Assembly: GCA_031400005.1 (NCBI GenBank)
Contig: JANNPJ010000651.1
Location: forward strand, 1-12,792
Direction: 5' to 3'
DNA: 12,792 bases
From: JANNPJ01 sp031400005
GTDB lineage: Bacteria > Actinomycetota > Actinomycetes > Actinomycetales > Kineosporiaceae
Shown here: in pieces, positions 1 through 7,268 of the stretch
How positions within the stretch are numbered: the first letter of the stretch is position 1
Layout: each line of letters begins with the position of its first letter
The notes under the pieces: model-generated
Told to the model about the DNA's origin: nothing
What the model saw: only the letters and a program-made list of their open reading frames with translations
The model's database searches: none
Translations under genes and position numbers: made by a program

Positions 1-897
1 GCCGTTTCCCGATCGGCCCGGCGTCATAGAAGTCGCCTGACCCGCTCAGCACCGAGAGGCGAGGGCAACTACGTGGACGCGGATGCGGCGCAGCGGGCGG
101 CCTTCGACCACGCCGGGCCGGCGGTTGCGATCGTCAAGCACAACAACCCGTGCGGGATCGCGGTCGGGTCCGGGGCCGACCCGATTGCCGATGCACACCG
201 AAAGGCGCACGCCTGTGACCCGATTTCGGCCTATGGCGGCGTGGTGGCCAGCAACGGCACCGTCACCGTGGCGATGGCCGAGCAGCTGGCGGAGATCTTC
301 ACCGAGGTGATCGCCGCTCCGGACTTCGAGCCGGCCGCGCTCGAGGTGCTGACCCGGAAGAAGAACGTCCGGCTGCTCAAGGTGCCGGTCAACCCGACGT
401 CGGACGGGATCGAGTTCCGGCCGATCAGCGGCGGCATGCTGATCCAGACCATGGACCGGATTGACGCCGTCGTCGGCTCCGAGCCGGTGGCCGGTGGGGA
501 CGCGCCGTCCGCCTGGCGGCTGGTGTCCGGTGAGCCCGCGGACGAGGCCACCCTGGCCGATCTGGCCTTCGCCTGGCGCTCGGTGCGCGCGGTCAAGTCC
601 AACGCGATCCTGCTGGCCAGCGAGGGTGCCAGCGTGGGGATCGGGATGGGTCAGGTGAACCGGGTCGACTCCTGCCGGCTGGCGGTGGAGCGAGCCGGTG
701 TCGATCGGGCGAAGGGCGCAGTCGCGTCGTCCGACGCGTTCTTTCCGTTCCCGGACGGGCTCCAGGTGCTGATTGACGCCGGGGTGCGCGCCGTCGTCCA
801 TCCGGGTGGCTCGATTCGGGACGACGAAGTGATCGCCGCCGCCGAGGCCGCCGGGGTAACCATGTATCTCACCGGCACCCGGCACTTCGCCCACTGA
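1..897 (+). CDS. purH: AICAR transformylase/IMP cyclohydrolase PurH, C-terminal part (5' partial)
   Basis: PurH catalyses the last two steps of de novo IMP synthesis; the part seen here is the formyltransferase (AICAR transformylase) half. The reading frame is open from base 1, but clear PurH similarity begins only near base 67 (NYVDADAA). From there the match is continuous to the family's typical end (GTRHFAH): the KHNNPCG motif with the catalytic Lys-His pair (codons at 136-141), RKAHACDP, EVLTRKKN, SVRAVKSNAI, GMGQVNRVDS, DAFFPFPDG and AVVHPGGS. A complete PurH is about 520 residues, so the N-terminal cyclohydrolase half is missing from the window. A GTG at 73 could serve as a start but lies inside a conserved block, so I read the gene as 5' partial. 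The first 66 bases do not read as PurH in this frame, which suggests an indel, poor sequence at a contig end, or a real break. The DUF3017 gene follows after 52 bases. Confidence 0.85.
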   Translation, partial: AVSRSARRHRSRLTRSAPRGEGNYVDADAAQRAAFDHAGPAVAIVKHNNPCGIAVGSGADPIADAHRKAHACDPISAYGGVVASNGTVTVAMAEQLAEIFTEVIAAPDFEPAALEVLTRKKNVRLLKVPVNPTSDGIEFRPISGGMLIQTMDRIDAVVGSEPVAGGDAPSAWRLVSGEPADEATLADLAFAWRSVRAVKSNAILLASEGASVGIGMGQVNRVDSCRLAVERAGVDRAKGAVASSDAFFPFPDGLQVLIDAGVRAVVHPGGSIRDDEVIAAAEAAGVTMYLTGTRHFAH

Positions 898-949
898 GCC
901 GGATGCGGCCGCAGTACTGGCTGCTTCACCGGCATGGGAGACTCGGCTC

Positions 950-1222
950 GTGGAGGGACCCTCGCTTCCGACCCGTAGGGCGGCGTTCTTTGTCGTGCTG
1001 CTGCTCGTGGCCTGTTCTTTGCCGATCACCTTGCTGTTCGACTTCCGGGTCGGGGGCTGCGTGCTCGCGCTCGCGGCCTTTGTCGGCGGATCCGCCAGGG
1101 CGCTGCTACCGGACTACCTCTGCCTCGGGTTGCTGGTTCGCTCCCGGCAGCAGGACGTCGTCACCCTGTTCGCGCTCGGGATGGCCGTGGCGATTGCGTC
1201 ACTGAACGTTCCGAGTGGTTGA
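950..1222 (+). CDS. DUF3017 small membrane protein
   Basis: This 90-residue protein has no known function. It has three hydrophobic stretches, at about residues 10-30, 33-49 and 70-87, with a basic loop (SARALLP, then LLVRSRQQD) between the second and third. Length, three-pass layout and the 'GxARALLP...VRSRxxDV' pattern match the actinobacterial DUF3017 family, whose genes commonly sit just after purH or folD. The start is GTG, supported by GGGAG at 936-940, nine bases upstream. Only 52 bases separate it from purH, so it is probably co-transcribed with it. Family assignment is from recognition of pattern and context, not a search. Confidence 0.75.
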   Translation: MEGPSLPTRRAAFFVVLLLVACSLPITLLFDFRVGGCVLALAAFVGGSARALLPDYLCLGLLVRSRQQDVVTLFALGMAVAIASLNVPSG

Positions 1223-1234
1223 TCCGTTCATGGC

Positions 1235-1253
1235 GTTAGCCGTCTAGGCTGAC
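1235..1253 (+). terminator. Hairpin after the purH-DUF3017 unit, probable terminator
   Basis: GTTAGCC (1235-1241) pairs with GGCTGAC (1247-1253) across a 5-base loop, giving a 7-bp stem with one G-U pair. It begins 13 bases after the DUF3017 stop. There is no T-run after it, which is common for actinobacterial terminators but leaves the call uncertain. Its place between a purine-synthesis unit and telA fits a transcript boundary. Confidence 0.4.
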
Positions 1254-1261
1254 TGGGTCAG

Positions 1262-1339
1262 GATCTGACGACAGTTTGACGACTCTGTTGGTTGCCATTT
1301 GTCGCCAGTTGGACGCCAGTAAGACGCTAGTTCGACGAC
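1262..1339 (+). repeat. Direct 11-bp repeats upstream of telA
   Basis: About seven units of roughly 11 bp run head to tail: gatctgacgac (1262), agtttgacgac (1273), a poor unit (1284-1295), catttgtcgcc (1296), agttggacgcc (1307), agtaagacgct (1318) and agttcgacgac (1329). The core is aGTtnGACGmc. The spacing is close to one helical turn, so copies would face the same side of the DNA. They lie 23-100 bases before the telA start, in the only gap available for a promoter. Several units contain TTGACG/TTGGAC-like hexamers resembling a -35 element, but I find no convincing -10 partner. An operator array for one regulator is the natural guess; simple repeat expansion is the alternative. Confidence 0.55.
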
Positions 1340-1361
1340 AGAGCCGCCGAAAGGGATCCCG

Positions 1362-2621
1362 ATGAGCGAGCCCACCAGTGCAGCCGGTGCTGCCGCTGCC
1401 CGACCGGCACCCCTGCAGCCCCCGCTGTCGTCGCCGTTGACGCTGACCGCGCCCGAGCCGCCGCACGTGGTCGCCCAGACCCAAGCCCCGGCCCTGGCCC
1501 CGGCGGTGGACGCGGCGGCCCTGCCCGGCCTGGACGCCAAGGTTGACGACTACATCAGCTCGCTGATGGCCGCCGATACCAAGTCACCGGAGTTCGCGGC
1601 GAAGAGCGACGACGTTCGAACGATGGGCGACGTCGACATCAGGCGGGCGGCCGATACCTCGAACCGCCTGCTCCAGGTGCCGGTCAAGGCGCTGAACGAA
1701 GGCGGGCTCTCGAAGGGTTCGAAGGTCGGTGCCACCCTGCTCGAACTGCGCCGTACGGTCGAGGACCTCGACCCGAAGGGCGCCACCGGTACCCGGAAGA
1801 TCCTCGGCATGATCCCGTTCGGGAACAAGTTGCGGGACTATTTCGACAGGTATCAGAGTGCACAGGCGCAGCTGAACGCGATCATCCAGGCGCTCTACAA
1901 CGGCCAGGACGAGTTGCGTCGGGACAACGCTTCGCTGAACCAGGAGAAGCAGCATCTCTGGGCCACGATGGCGCAGCTGAATCAGTACATTTACGTTGCT
2001 GAGCGGCTTGATTCGCGGTTGTCCACGACGATCGCCGAACTGGAGATGTCCGACCCGACCCGGGCCAAGGCGCTGCGCGAGGACGTGCTCTTCTACGTCC
2101 GGCAGAAGCACCAGGACCTGCTCACCCAGCTTGCGGTGTCGATCCAGGGCTACCTGGCGATGGACATCGTGATCAAGAACAACCTTGAGCTGATCAAGGG
2201 TGTCGACCGAGCCACCACGACCACGGTTTCCGCGCTGCGGACCGCCGTGATCGTCGCTCAGGCGCTGGCCAACCAGCAGCTCGTGCTGGACCAGATCACC
2301 GCGCTGAACTCGACGACGTCCCGAATGATCGAGAGCACCTCAGAGATGCTCAAGGAGAACTCGATCCGGATCCAGTCCGGCGCGGCGGCCTCGGCGGTCG
2401 GGTTGCCCGAGTTGCAGCGGGCATTCGCGAACATCTACGCGACGATGGACGCGATCGACACCTACAAGGTGGCGGCGCTGGACTCGATGGCCGCCACCAT
2501 CGGCACGCTGGAAACCGAGACGGTCAAGGCCCGGCAGTACCTCGACCGGGTGCACGACAACGACACCCGCGCCGCGACCGGGGCCGGGTCGGGCTCGCTC
2601 GACCTCGGGCTCGGTCGCTGA
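1362..2621 (+). CDS. telA: TelA/KlaA-family toxic anion resistance protein
   Basis: This 419-residue soluble protein belongs to the TelA (KlaA/YaaN) family, linked to tellurite and other toxic anion resistance; its biochemical role is unknown. Residues 1-55 are a Pro/Ala-rich tail. The TelA domain follows, with the family's best conserved blocks: IPFGNKLRDYFDRYQSAQAQ (151-170), AIIQALYNGQDELRRDNASL (173-192), YVRQKHQDLLTQLAVSIQGY (245-264), the run at 273-312 that includes NNLELIKGVDRATTTTVSAL (273-292), and IYATMDAIDTYK (358-369). It is almost all helix and has no membrane segment. The C-terminal tail ends in GSGSLDLGLGR. ATG at 1362 is preceded by AAGGGA at 1351-1356. The next gene starts 75 bases later and the whole downstream operon may depend on the control region before this gene. 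Family call is firm; a tellurite phenotype is not implied. Confidence 0.93.
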   Translation: MSEPTSAAGAAAARPAPLQPPLSSPLTLTAPEPPHVVAQTQAPALAPAVDAAALPGLDAKVDDYISSLMAADTKSPEFAAKSDDVRTMGDVDIRRAADTSNRLLQVPVKALNEGGLSKGSKVGATLLELRRTVEDLDPKGATGTRKILGMIPFGNKLRDYFDRYQSAQAQLNAIIQALYNGQDELRRDNASLNQEKQHLWATMAQLNQYIYVAERLDSRLSTTIAELEMSDPTRAKALREDVLFYVRQKHQDLLTQLAVSIQGYLAMDIVIKNNLELIKGVDRATTTTVSALRTAVIVAQALANQQLVLDQITALNSTTSRMIESTSEMLKENSIRIQSGAAASAVGLPELQRAFANIYATMDAIDTYKVAALDSMAATIGTLETETVKARQYLDRVHDNDTRAATGAGSGSLDLGLGR

Positions 2622-2696
2622 CCCGACGTCCGCCCGCGATGCTTCAACGAATCGCCGCTGCCCAGCCCATGAATCGCCGGTACTCGACAGGGTGCC

Positions 2697-3260
2697 ATGT
2701 CGCTGCGTGACTTTGCCGATCGCTTGTTCGGGCGTCAACCCGAGCAACCGCGGTTGGAGCTACCCCCGGTCAAGACCAGCGCCGAGCTGCTCGAGGAGCT
2801 GGACGCCTTCGAAGCCAGCCTCGATCAGCGGGTGCCACCGGCGGTTTCGTCGCGGGTGGCCCGGGTGACCGGGACCGTCCGGGACATCATTCCGCGACTG
2901 GACCAGCTCGGCGCGGGCAGCTACCAGGCGCACAGCGTGATCGCTACCGCCACCAGCTACCTGCCGGAGGCGGTCGGTGGGTACGTCCGGTTGCCGAGGA
3001 AATGGGCCGACAGCCGGGCGATTTCCGGGGGCAAGACGGCTCTGATGCTGCTCTGCGACCAGCTCGACCTGCTGGGTTACAAGATGGAGCAGGTGTCTGA
3101 CGCGGTGAACCGGGCGGACGCGGCAGCGCTTGTCGCGCACGGCGCCTTCCTGGCCGAAAAGTTCGGCAGCGGTGGTGGTCTCGACCTCGGCCAGGCTGAT
3201 CCGACCGGTCCCACCGCTGGGCCGACCGACGGTCGTCTGCAACCACCAGGAGCTTTATGA
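2697..3260 (+). CDS. Small helical protein, possibly XpaC-like TelA partner
   Basis: I do not firmly recognise this 187-residue protein. It has no signal peptide or membrane segment. Residues 26-75 look like a helix pair, and 76-156 a helical domain with the pattern 'SYLPEAVGGYVRLPRKWAD...GGKTALMLLCDQLDLLGYKMEQV'. This recalls the C-terminal helical part of XpaC proteins, which are commonly encoded beside telA (for example xpaC-yaaN in Bacillus). That likeness plus the position directly after telA is why I suggest an XpaC-type partner; it is inference. Residues 157-165 (GSGGGLDLG) echo the C-terminal tail of the upstream TelA. The last 22 residues are Pro/Gly/Thr-rich. The start is weakly supported (AGGG five bases upstream). 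Its stop overlaps the next start (ATGA at 3257-3260). Confidence 0.7.
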   Translation: MSLRDFADRLFGRQPEQPRLELPPVKTSAELLEELDAFEASLDQRVPPAVSSRVARVTGTVRDIIPRLDQLGAGSYQAHSVIATATSYLPEAVGGYVRLPRKWADSRAISGGKTALMLLCDQLDLLGYKMEQVSDAVNRADAAALVAHGAFLAEKFGSGGGLDLGQADPTGPTAGPTDGRLQPPGAL

Positions 3261-4846
3261 CGCACGGTAGGGGCGAGCTGGTCGAGGCACTGGATCGGGT
3301 CGCGGCCCAGGCCTCGGCTGTCGCAGTGGACGTCGACGCGGCCCGGCGCGAGGCTGCGGCCTTCGCTGCGGCGATCGCCGAATCGGCGCCCGGTGCGGCA
3401 AAGGACTGGGCCGATCAACTCGACCTGAGCGTGGCCGAGTTCTTCGATGCGGCGATCAGCGCCCGACGCTGGCGAGCCGCGCCCACCGCGACCGTGACCG
3501 CTCTGGTCGAGGCCAGCAACCCCGGCGCGGCCGGTTACGCCCGGGCCCTGGCCGAGGTTGCGGCCGCCGCCTGCTCGCTGGGCGAACCGACGATGCGGGT
3601 GGTGGCGAACGCCTCGGCCGCCGCGGCCGCCCAGATGACCGCCGTCAGTGCAGGCGCGCTTTCGCCGTCCTCAACCGGACCAACCGGACTCCCGCCGTCC
3701 TCAATCCAACGTCCGCCGTCCTCAATCCAGCTCCCGGGGATGGATCGGTTCCAGCCCGGCACTTTCGAGGCTGCTCCTGCGGTGCCCGCACCCGGTTCCG
3801 GGCCGGTGGTGGCCGAGCCGAAGCCGCCGGAGAAGAGCTTGGAGGAACTGCTCGCCGAGCTGGACGCGCTGACCGGCCTGAACTCCGTCAAACGCGAGAT
3901 TCACCGGCAAGCCCAATTGCTCCGGGTGGAGAAGCTGCGGGCCCAGGCCGGGCTGCGCAGTGCCACGATCACCCGGCACCTGGTGTTCAACGGCAACCCG
4001 GGCACCGGCAAGACCACCGTGGCGCGGTTGGTGGCGGGGATCTACCGGGCGCTCGGCCTGCTCAGCAAGGGACACCTGGTGGAGGTGGACCGGTCCGAGC
4101 TGGTCGCCGGGTACCTGGGGCAGACCGCGACCAAGACCGCCGAGGTGGTGACCAGCGCGCTCGGTGGGGTGCTGTTCATCGATGAGGCGTACTCGCTAGC
4201 CGGTGACCAGTACGGCACCGAGGCGATCGACACGCTGGTGAAGGAGATGGAGGATCACCGCGACAACCTGGTGGTGATCGTCGCCGGCTATCCCGGCCCG
4301 ATGGCCGGGTTCATCGCGGCGAACCCCGGTCTGTCCAGCCGGTTCCGGACCACCATCGAGTTCGCTGACTACACGGACGATGAACTGACGCAGATCTTCG
4401 CCCGGCTGGCCGAGGCCGCCGATTACGCCCCGGCCGAGGCCACCGTGACCCGGTTCCGCGAGTTGCTGCCACCGGCGCCGCGCGGGGAGGGGTTCGGCAA
4501 TGGCCGCTTCGCCCGGAACACCCTGGAGGCCGCGATCGGGCATCAGGCGTGGCGGTTGCGCGACATCGCCGAGCCCACGGTCGACCAACTGCGCGAACTA
4601 CTGCCCGAGGATCTGGTCGACGAGCGGGAGGCCGAAGCGCAGATCGGCGTCGTCCCGGTGCTGACCGAACCGGTGGAGATCGACCCGTTCGGGTCGGCTG
4701 ACGAAGCGAACCTCAAAGACAGCCCAAGAGAGGCAGTCGACGCGCTCGATCAGAGTAATACTGCGAAAGAAAGCAACGATCACGGTCCGGACGACGTCCT
4801 GCCGGGTGTGGAACCAGACAGTCATGGGAGGGAGAGCGCGCGATGA
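3257..4846 (+). CDS. AAA+ ATPase of the CbxX/CfqX (SpoVK) type
   Basis: This 529-residue protein is probably a hexameric remodelling ATPase. Residues 1-130 are Ala-rich helix, 130-190 a Pro/Ser-rich linker, and about 200-465 the AAA+ module. Visible motifs are Walker A GNPGTGKT (246-253), Walker B LFIDEA with D309-E310, the nearby YSLAGDQYGTEAIDTL segment typical of CbxX/SpoVK proteins, and LSSRFR (359-364) with the arginine finger. The C-terminal 65 residues are acidic and probably disordered. CbxX-type proteins act on diverse partners (rubisco for CbbX; EccA in type VII secretion), so the substrate cannot be told. Context suggests TelA, its small neighbour, or the sensor/kinase encoded next. 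AGGAG at 3248-3252 precedes ATG, which overlaps the upstream stop by four bases; the 3' end likewise overlaps the next gene. Confidence 0.9.
   Translation: MTHGRGELVEALDRVAAQASAVAVDVDAARREAAAFAAAIAESAPGAAKDWADQLDLSVAEFFDAAISARRWRAAPTATVTALVEASNPGAAGYARALAEVAAAACSLGEPTMRVVANASAAAAAQMTAVSAGALSPSSTGPTGLPPSSIQRPPSSIQLPGMDRFQPGTFEAAPAVPAPGSGPVVAEPKPPEKSLEELLAELDALTGLNSVKREIHRQAQLLRVEKLRAQAGLRSATITRHLVFNGNPGTGKTTVARLVAGIYRALGLLSKGHLVEVDRSELVAGYLGQTATKTAEVVTSALGGVLFIDEAYSLAGDQYGTEAIDTLVKEMEDHRDNLVVIVAGYPGPMAGFIAANPGLSSRFRTTIEFADYTDDELTQIFARLAEAADYAPAEATVTRFRELLPPAPRGEGFGNGRFARNTLEAAIGHQAWRLRDIAEPTVDQLRELLPEDLVDEREAEAQIGVVPVLTEPVEIDPFGSADEANLKDSPREAVDALDQSNTAKESNDHGPDDVLPGVEPDSHGRESAR
3664..3729 (+). 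repeat. In-frame repeat in the AAA+ linker
   Basis: The core cgccgtcctcaa occurs three times, at 3664, 3693 and 3714. The last two copies are 21 bp apart and almost identical over 16 bases, giving a tandem PPSSIQ heptad in the protein. It sits in the disordered linker between the N-terminal helices and the ATPase module, so it probably changes linker length without affecting fold. Confidence 0.65.
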
Positions 4847-6168
4847 GCCAGACCATTTCTCCCGCCGTCCAGCGGGCGGGGTCGCCGCAGGTCGCAGGAT
4901 CGTCCGGCCCGGGCCAGAGAGTTTCCGGTCGCGCAGGTGCCTGGTCGGCGTCCGCTTCGACCGCGATCCGGCACTACCTCGCTACCTCACCGGGCCGGTT
5001 GCGGGTGGTGTCCGCCCTTGCCGTGCTGGCTGCCGTGCTGGTTGCGCTCGGTGGCGGTGCCGCGCTGCGCGAGCGATCCGGAGCTCTGGACGAGGCGAAG
5101 CGGTCCGCAGAGCATCTCGTGCTGGTGCAGAGCGTGCAGACCAACCTGGTGCAGGCCGACGCCGATGCCACCAACTCCTTCCTGGCCTTCGGCCTGGAGC
5201 CGCGGGCCCAGCGGGTGGACTACCTCGAGGCGCTCGGGGCTGCCTCGCGTGACCTGGCCAAGGCGGTGGACGGTGGTGCAGCCGGCCGGCTCGGTTCTGC
5301 GAACACCGCGTTGACCCGGTACACCGGGTACGTCGCTTCCGCGCGGGCGAACAATCTTCAGGGTTTGCCGGTCGGAGCGAGCTACTTGCAGACCGCCAGA
5401 GCTCTCCTGGAGTCCGATGTCCTGCCACAGCTCGAAGCCGGAGCGACCGCTGACACCGCGGCGATCGAATCGGCGTACTCGCGGGCCGGCCGGGCTGCTC
5501 TCTGGCTGGCGCTGGTAGCGATCCTCGGGCTGGGGGCGCTGATCTGGACGCAGGTCTACCTGGCCCGGCACTCCCGGCGGATCCTCAACGTTCCGCTCGC
5601 GGCGTCGACCGTCGGGCTGCTGCTCGCGGTGTTCGCGGCCACCGGTGCGATGGCCGCGGCTCAAGCGCAGGCCAATGACGTCCGGGCCGGGGATCTCGCC
5701 CAAGCCCGGGCCCTGAGCGCTTCTCGGGTGGCCGCTTTCAACGCCAAGTCGGTCGAGAGCCTGACGCTGATCAGCCGGGGTTCTGGGCCGACCCGCGAAC
5801 CCAAATGGAAGGGATACATGGCGGCTGCCACCTCGGCTCTGCCCCGTGACTCCGCTGATGCTTTGCAGGCGCTGAACGCCTACGCCGCCGAACACGCCAA
5901 GATTCGCAAGCTGGACGATGACGGAAACTGGCAGCAGGCCCGCAAGCAGGCCATCGCCGTCGGCGCGTCCTCAGCCAACGCCCAGTTCGGCACGTATGCC
6001 CAGGCCACCGAGAAAGCGTTGCAGTCCCGGGCCGCGGCGGCCGACGCAGGCCTGGGGGACGCCGGAAACCTGCTCCTACCTGCCGGGCTCCTGGTTGTTC
6101 TGGTCGGCCTGCTTGCTGCGTACGGTGCCTGGTGGGGTATCTCGCTCCGACTCGACGAATACCGGTGA
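4843..6168 (+). CDS. glnX: GlnX-like four-pass membrane sensor protein
   Basis: This 441-residue protein has four predicted membrane helices (about 55-76, 218-240, 248-270, 410-432). Between TM1 and TM2, and again between TM3 and TM4, lie about 140 residues of helical, outward-facing sequence, so the protein looks like two copies of a TM-helical bundle-TM unit, as in chemoreceptor-type sensor domains. The cytoplasmic N-terminus (1-54) is Ser/Gly-rich and the C-terminus is only about nine residues. Length, layout and the position directly before a glnH-like gene and upstream of pknG match GlnX of Mycobacterium tuberculosis (Rv0412c, about 440 aa), which is proposed to pass the GlnH ligand signal to PknG. 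No catalytic domain is visible. A strong ribosome site (GGGAGGGAGAG, 4826-4836) precedes ATG, which overlaps the AAA+ stop by four bases. Assignment rests on architecture and context. Confidence 0.8.
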   Translation: MSQTISPAVQRAGSPQVAGSSGPGQRVSGRAGAWSASASTAIRHYLATSPGRLRVVSALAVLAAVLVALGGGAALRERSGALDEAKRSAEHLVLVQSVQTNLVQADADATNSFLAFGLEPRAQRVDYLEALGAASRDLAKAVDGGAAGRLGSANTALTRYTGYVASARANNLQGLPVGASYLQTARALLESDVLPQLEAGATADTAAIESAYSRAGRAALWLALVAILGLGALIWTQVYLARHSRRILNVPLAASTVGLLLAVFAATGAMAAAQAQANDVRAGDLAQARALSASRVAAFNAKSVESLTLISRGSGPTREPKWKGYMAAATSALPRDSADALQALNAYAAEHAKIRKLDDDGNWQQARKQAIAVGASSANAQFGTYAQATEKALQSRAAAADAGLGDAGNLLLPAGLLVVLVGLLAAYGAWWGISLRLDEYR

Positions 6169-7217
6169 TGACGATGAGAGCGCGTAGATTATCGGTTCTG
6201 GTGGTTGCCGCCGCTTGCTCGCTGACCACCGCTGGGTGCGGCGCTCCGGTAGCTGGGCCGGCCGCGGACGCCGGTGCTGGTGCGGCCAGAGCCGGGGCTG
6301 CTGCCGCCCTGCCGCTGGCGGCCGCTCCGGCGAACTGCAGCGACGGACGGCCGCCGAATGCCACCTTGCCGGCCGCGGTGAGCACGGATTCGAGCAATTT
6401 CCCGACCGGATCGACGATGGCCAAGATCAAGAAGCGCGGCTTCCTGCGGGTCGCCACGAACGGTGACGTGCTGAATTGGGGTGCCACGAACACGAAGACC
6501 GGCACCCCCGAGGGGTACGACGTCGAGCTCGCCGACGAGATCGCCCGGGCCCTGGGCGTGAAGCCCGAACGGACCGTGTACACGGTCATTCCGTACAGCG
6601 AGCGGCAGCGGGTGCTGGGTAGCGACCAGGTCGACCTGGTCGCCCAGCAGATGACGATCACTTGTGCACGCTGGACTGGCACGCTGAAGAGCGGGACTAC
6701 CGACGTGGAGAACCCGGCGATCAACCTTTCCGTCCCGTACTACACCGCGGGCGCCAAACTGCTGGTGCGCATCGACTCGAAGGTCGAGGAGGTGGCCGGG
6801 CTGAAGGGCCAACCGGTCTGTGGCACCACCGGATCGACGAGCCTTGCCGCCGTCGCCAAACTCGGCGTGACGCCGGTGGAGGCGCCGTCTGCTGGTCAGT
6901 GCCTGGTCAAGTTCCAGGAGGGTGAGGTCGATGCCGTCGTCGGGGACGAGACCACGCTTGCCGGGTTCAGAGGTCAGGATCCAGCAACCAAGATCATCGG
7001 TGAATCGCTCAGCCCCGGGCAGTACGGCTTGGGCACCCAGGCCGGGGCCACCGACTTCACCCGGTTCGTCAACGCCGTGCTGATCCGGTTGCGCGCCGAC
7101 GGCACGCTGGATCGGCTGTACGGGAAGTGGATGAAGCCGCTGGTGGGTGGCGCCCCGACGGCCGTTCCGGCGCCGGACGACAGCCGCAACATCAACGCCC
7201 TGAAGCGGCAGTCGTGA
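6168..7217 (+). CDS. glnH: GlnH-like amino-acid-binding lipoprotein
   Basis: This 349-residue protein is a solute-binding protein of family 3 (SBP_bac_3). Residues 1-23 form a lipoprotein signal peptide (MTMRARR, hydrophobic core, LTTAG), with C24 the lipid-modified cysteine. A Gly/Ala-rich linker follows to about residue 90, then the binding domain to about 332: FLRVATNGDV, GYDVELADEIARALGV, an ITCARW segment whose R168 is a likely ligand carboxylate contact, VCGTTGSTSL, and GEVDAVVGDETTL. Four other cysteines (C57, C166, C218, C245) could form disulphides. No ABC permease or ATPase gene is near, so it looks like a sensor, not a transporter subunit, as for mycobacterial GlnH, which binds acidic amino acids. 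I chose ATG 6168, which overlaps the glnX stop by one base (TGATG). GTG 6165 and ATG 6174 are alternatives; GTG 6132 would put extra residues before the signal peptide. Confidence 0.85.
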   Translation: MTMRARRLSVLVVAAACSLTTAGCGAPVAGPAADAGAGAARAGAAAALPLAAAPANCSDGRPPNATLPAAVSTDSSNFPTGSTMAKIKKRGFLRVATNGDVLNWGATNTKTGTPEGYDVELADEIARALGVKPERTVYTVIPYSERQRVLGSDQVDLVAQQMTITCARWTGTLKSGTTDVENPAINLSVPYYTAGAKLLVRIDSKVEEVAGLKGQPVCGTTGSTSLAAVAKLGVTPVEAPSAGQCLVKFQEGEVDAVVGDETTLAGFRGQDPATKIIGESLSPGQYGLGTQAGATDFTRFVNAVLIRLRADGTLDRLYGKWMKPLVGGAPTAVPAPDDSRNINALKRQS

Positions 7218-7268
7218 TCGACTCGTCGACCGTGGCGGTGCCGTCATGATCGGGCGGCTGGTCGCGAA

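Noticed and set aside
46..1029. A 327-codon minus-strand frame opposite purH
   Set aside because: It mirrors purH codon use and has no family resemblance.
1219..1250. TTGATC...TAGGCT as a telA promoter
   Set aside because: The 20-base spacer is too long and the second element lies within the probable terminator hairpin.
1362..4846. Anti-phage defence island reading of the TelA/AAA+ genes
   Set aside because: No nuclease, restriction or toxin gene is seen, and the neighbours are nutrient-sensing and housekeeping genes.
6132..6167. GTG start that would extend GlnH by 12 residues
   Set aside because: The extension would precede a textbook lipoprotein signal peptide and overlap glnX more deeply than other junctions.
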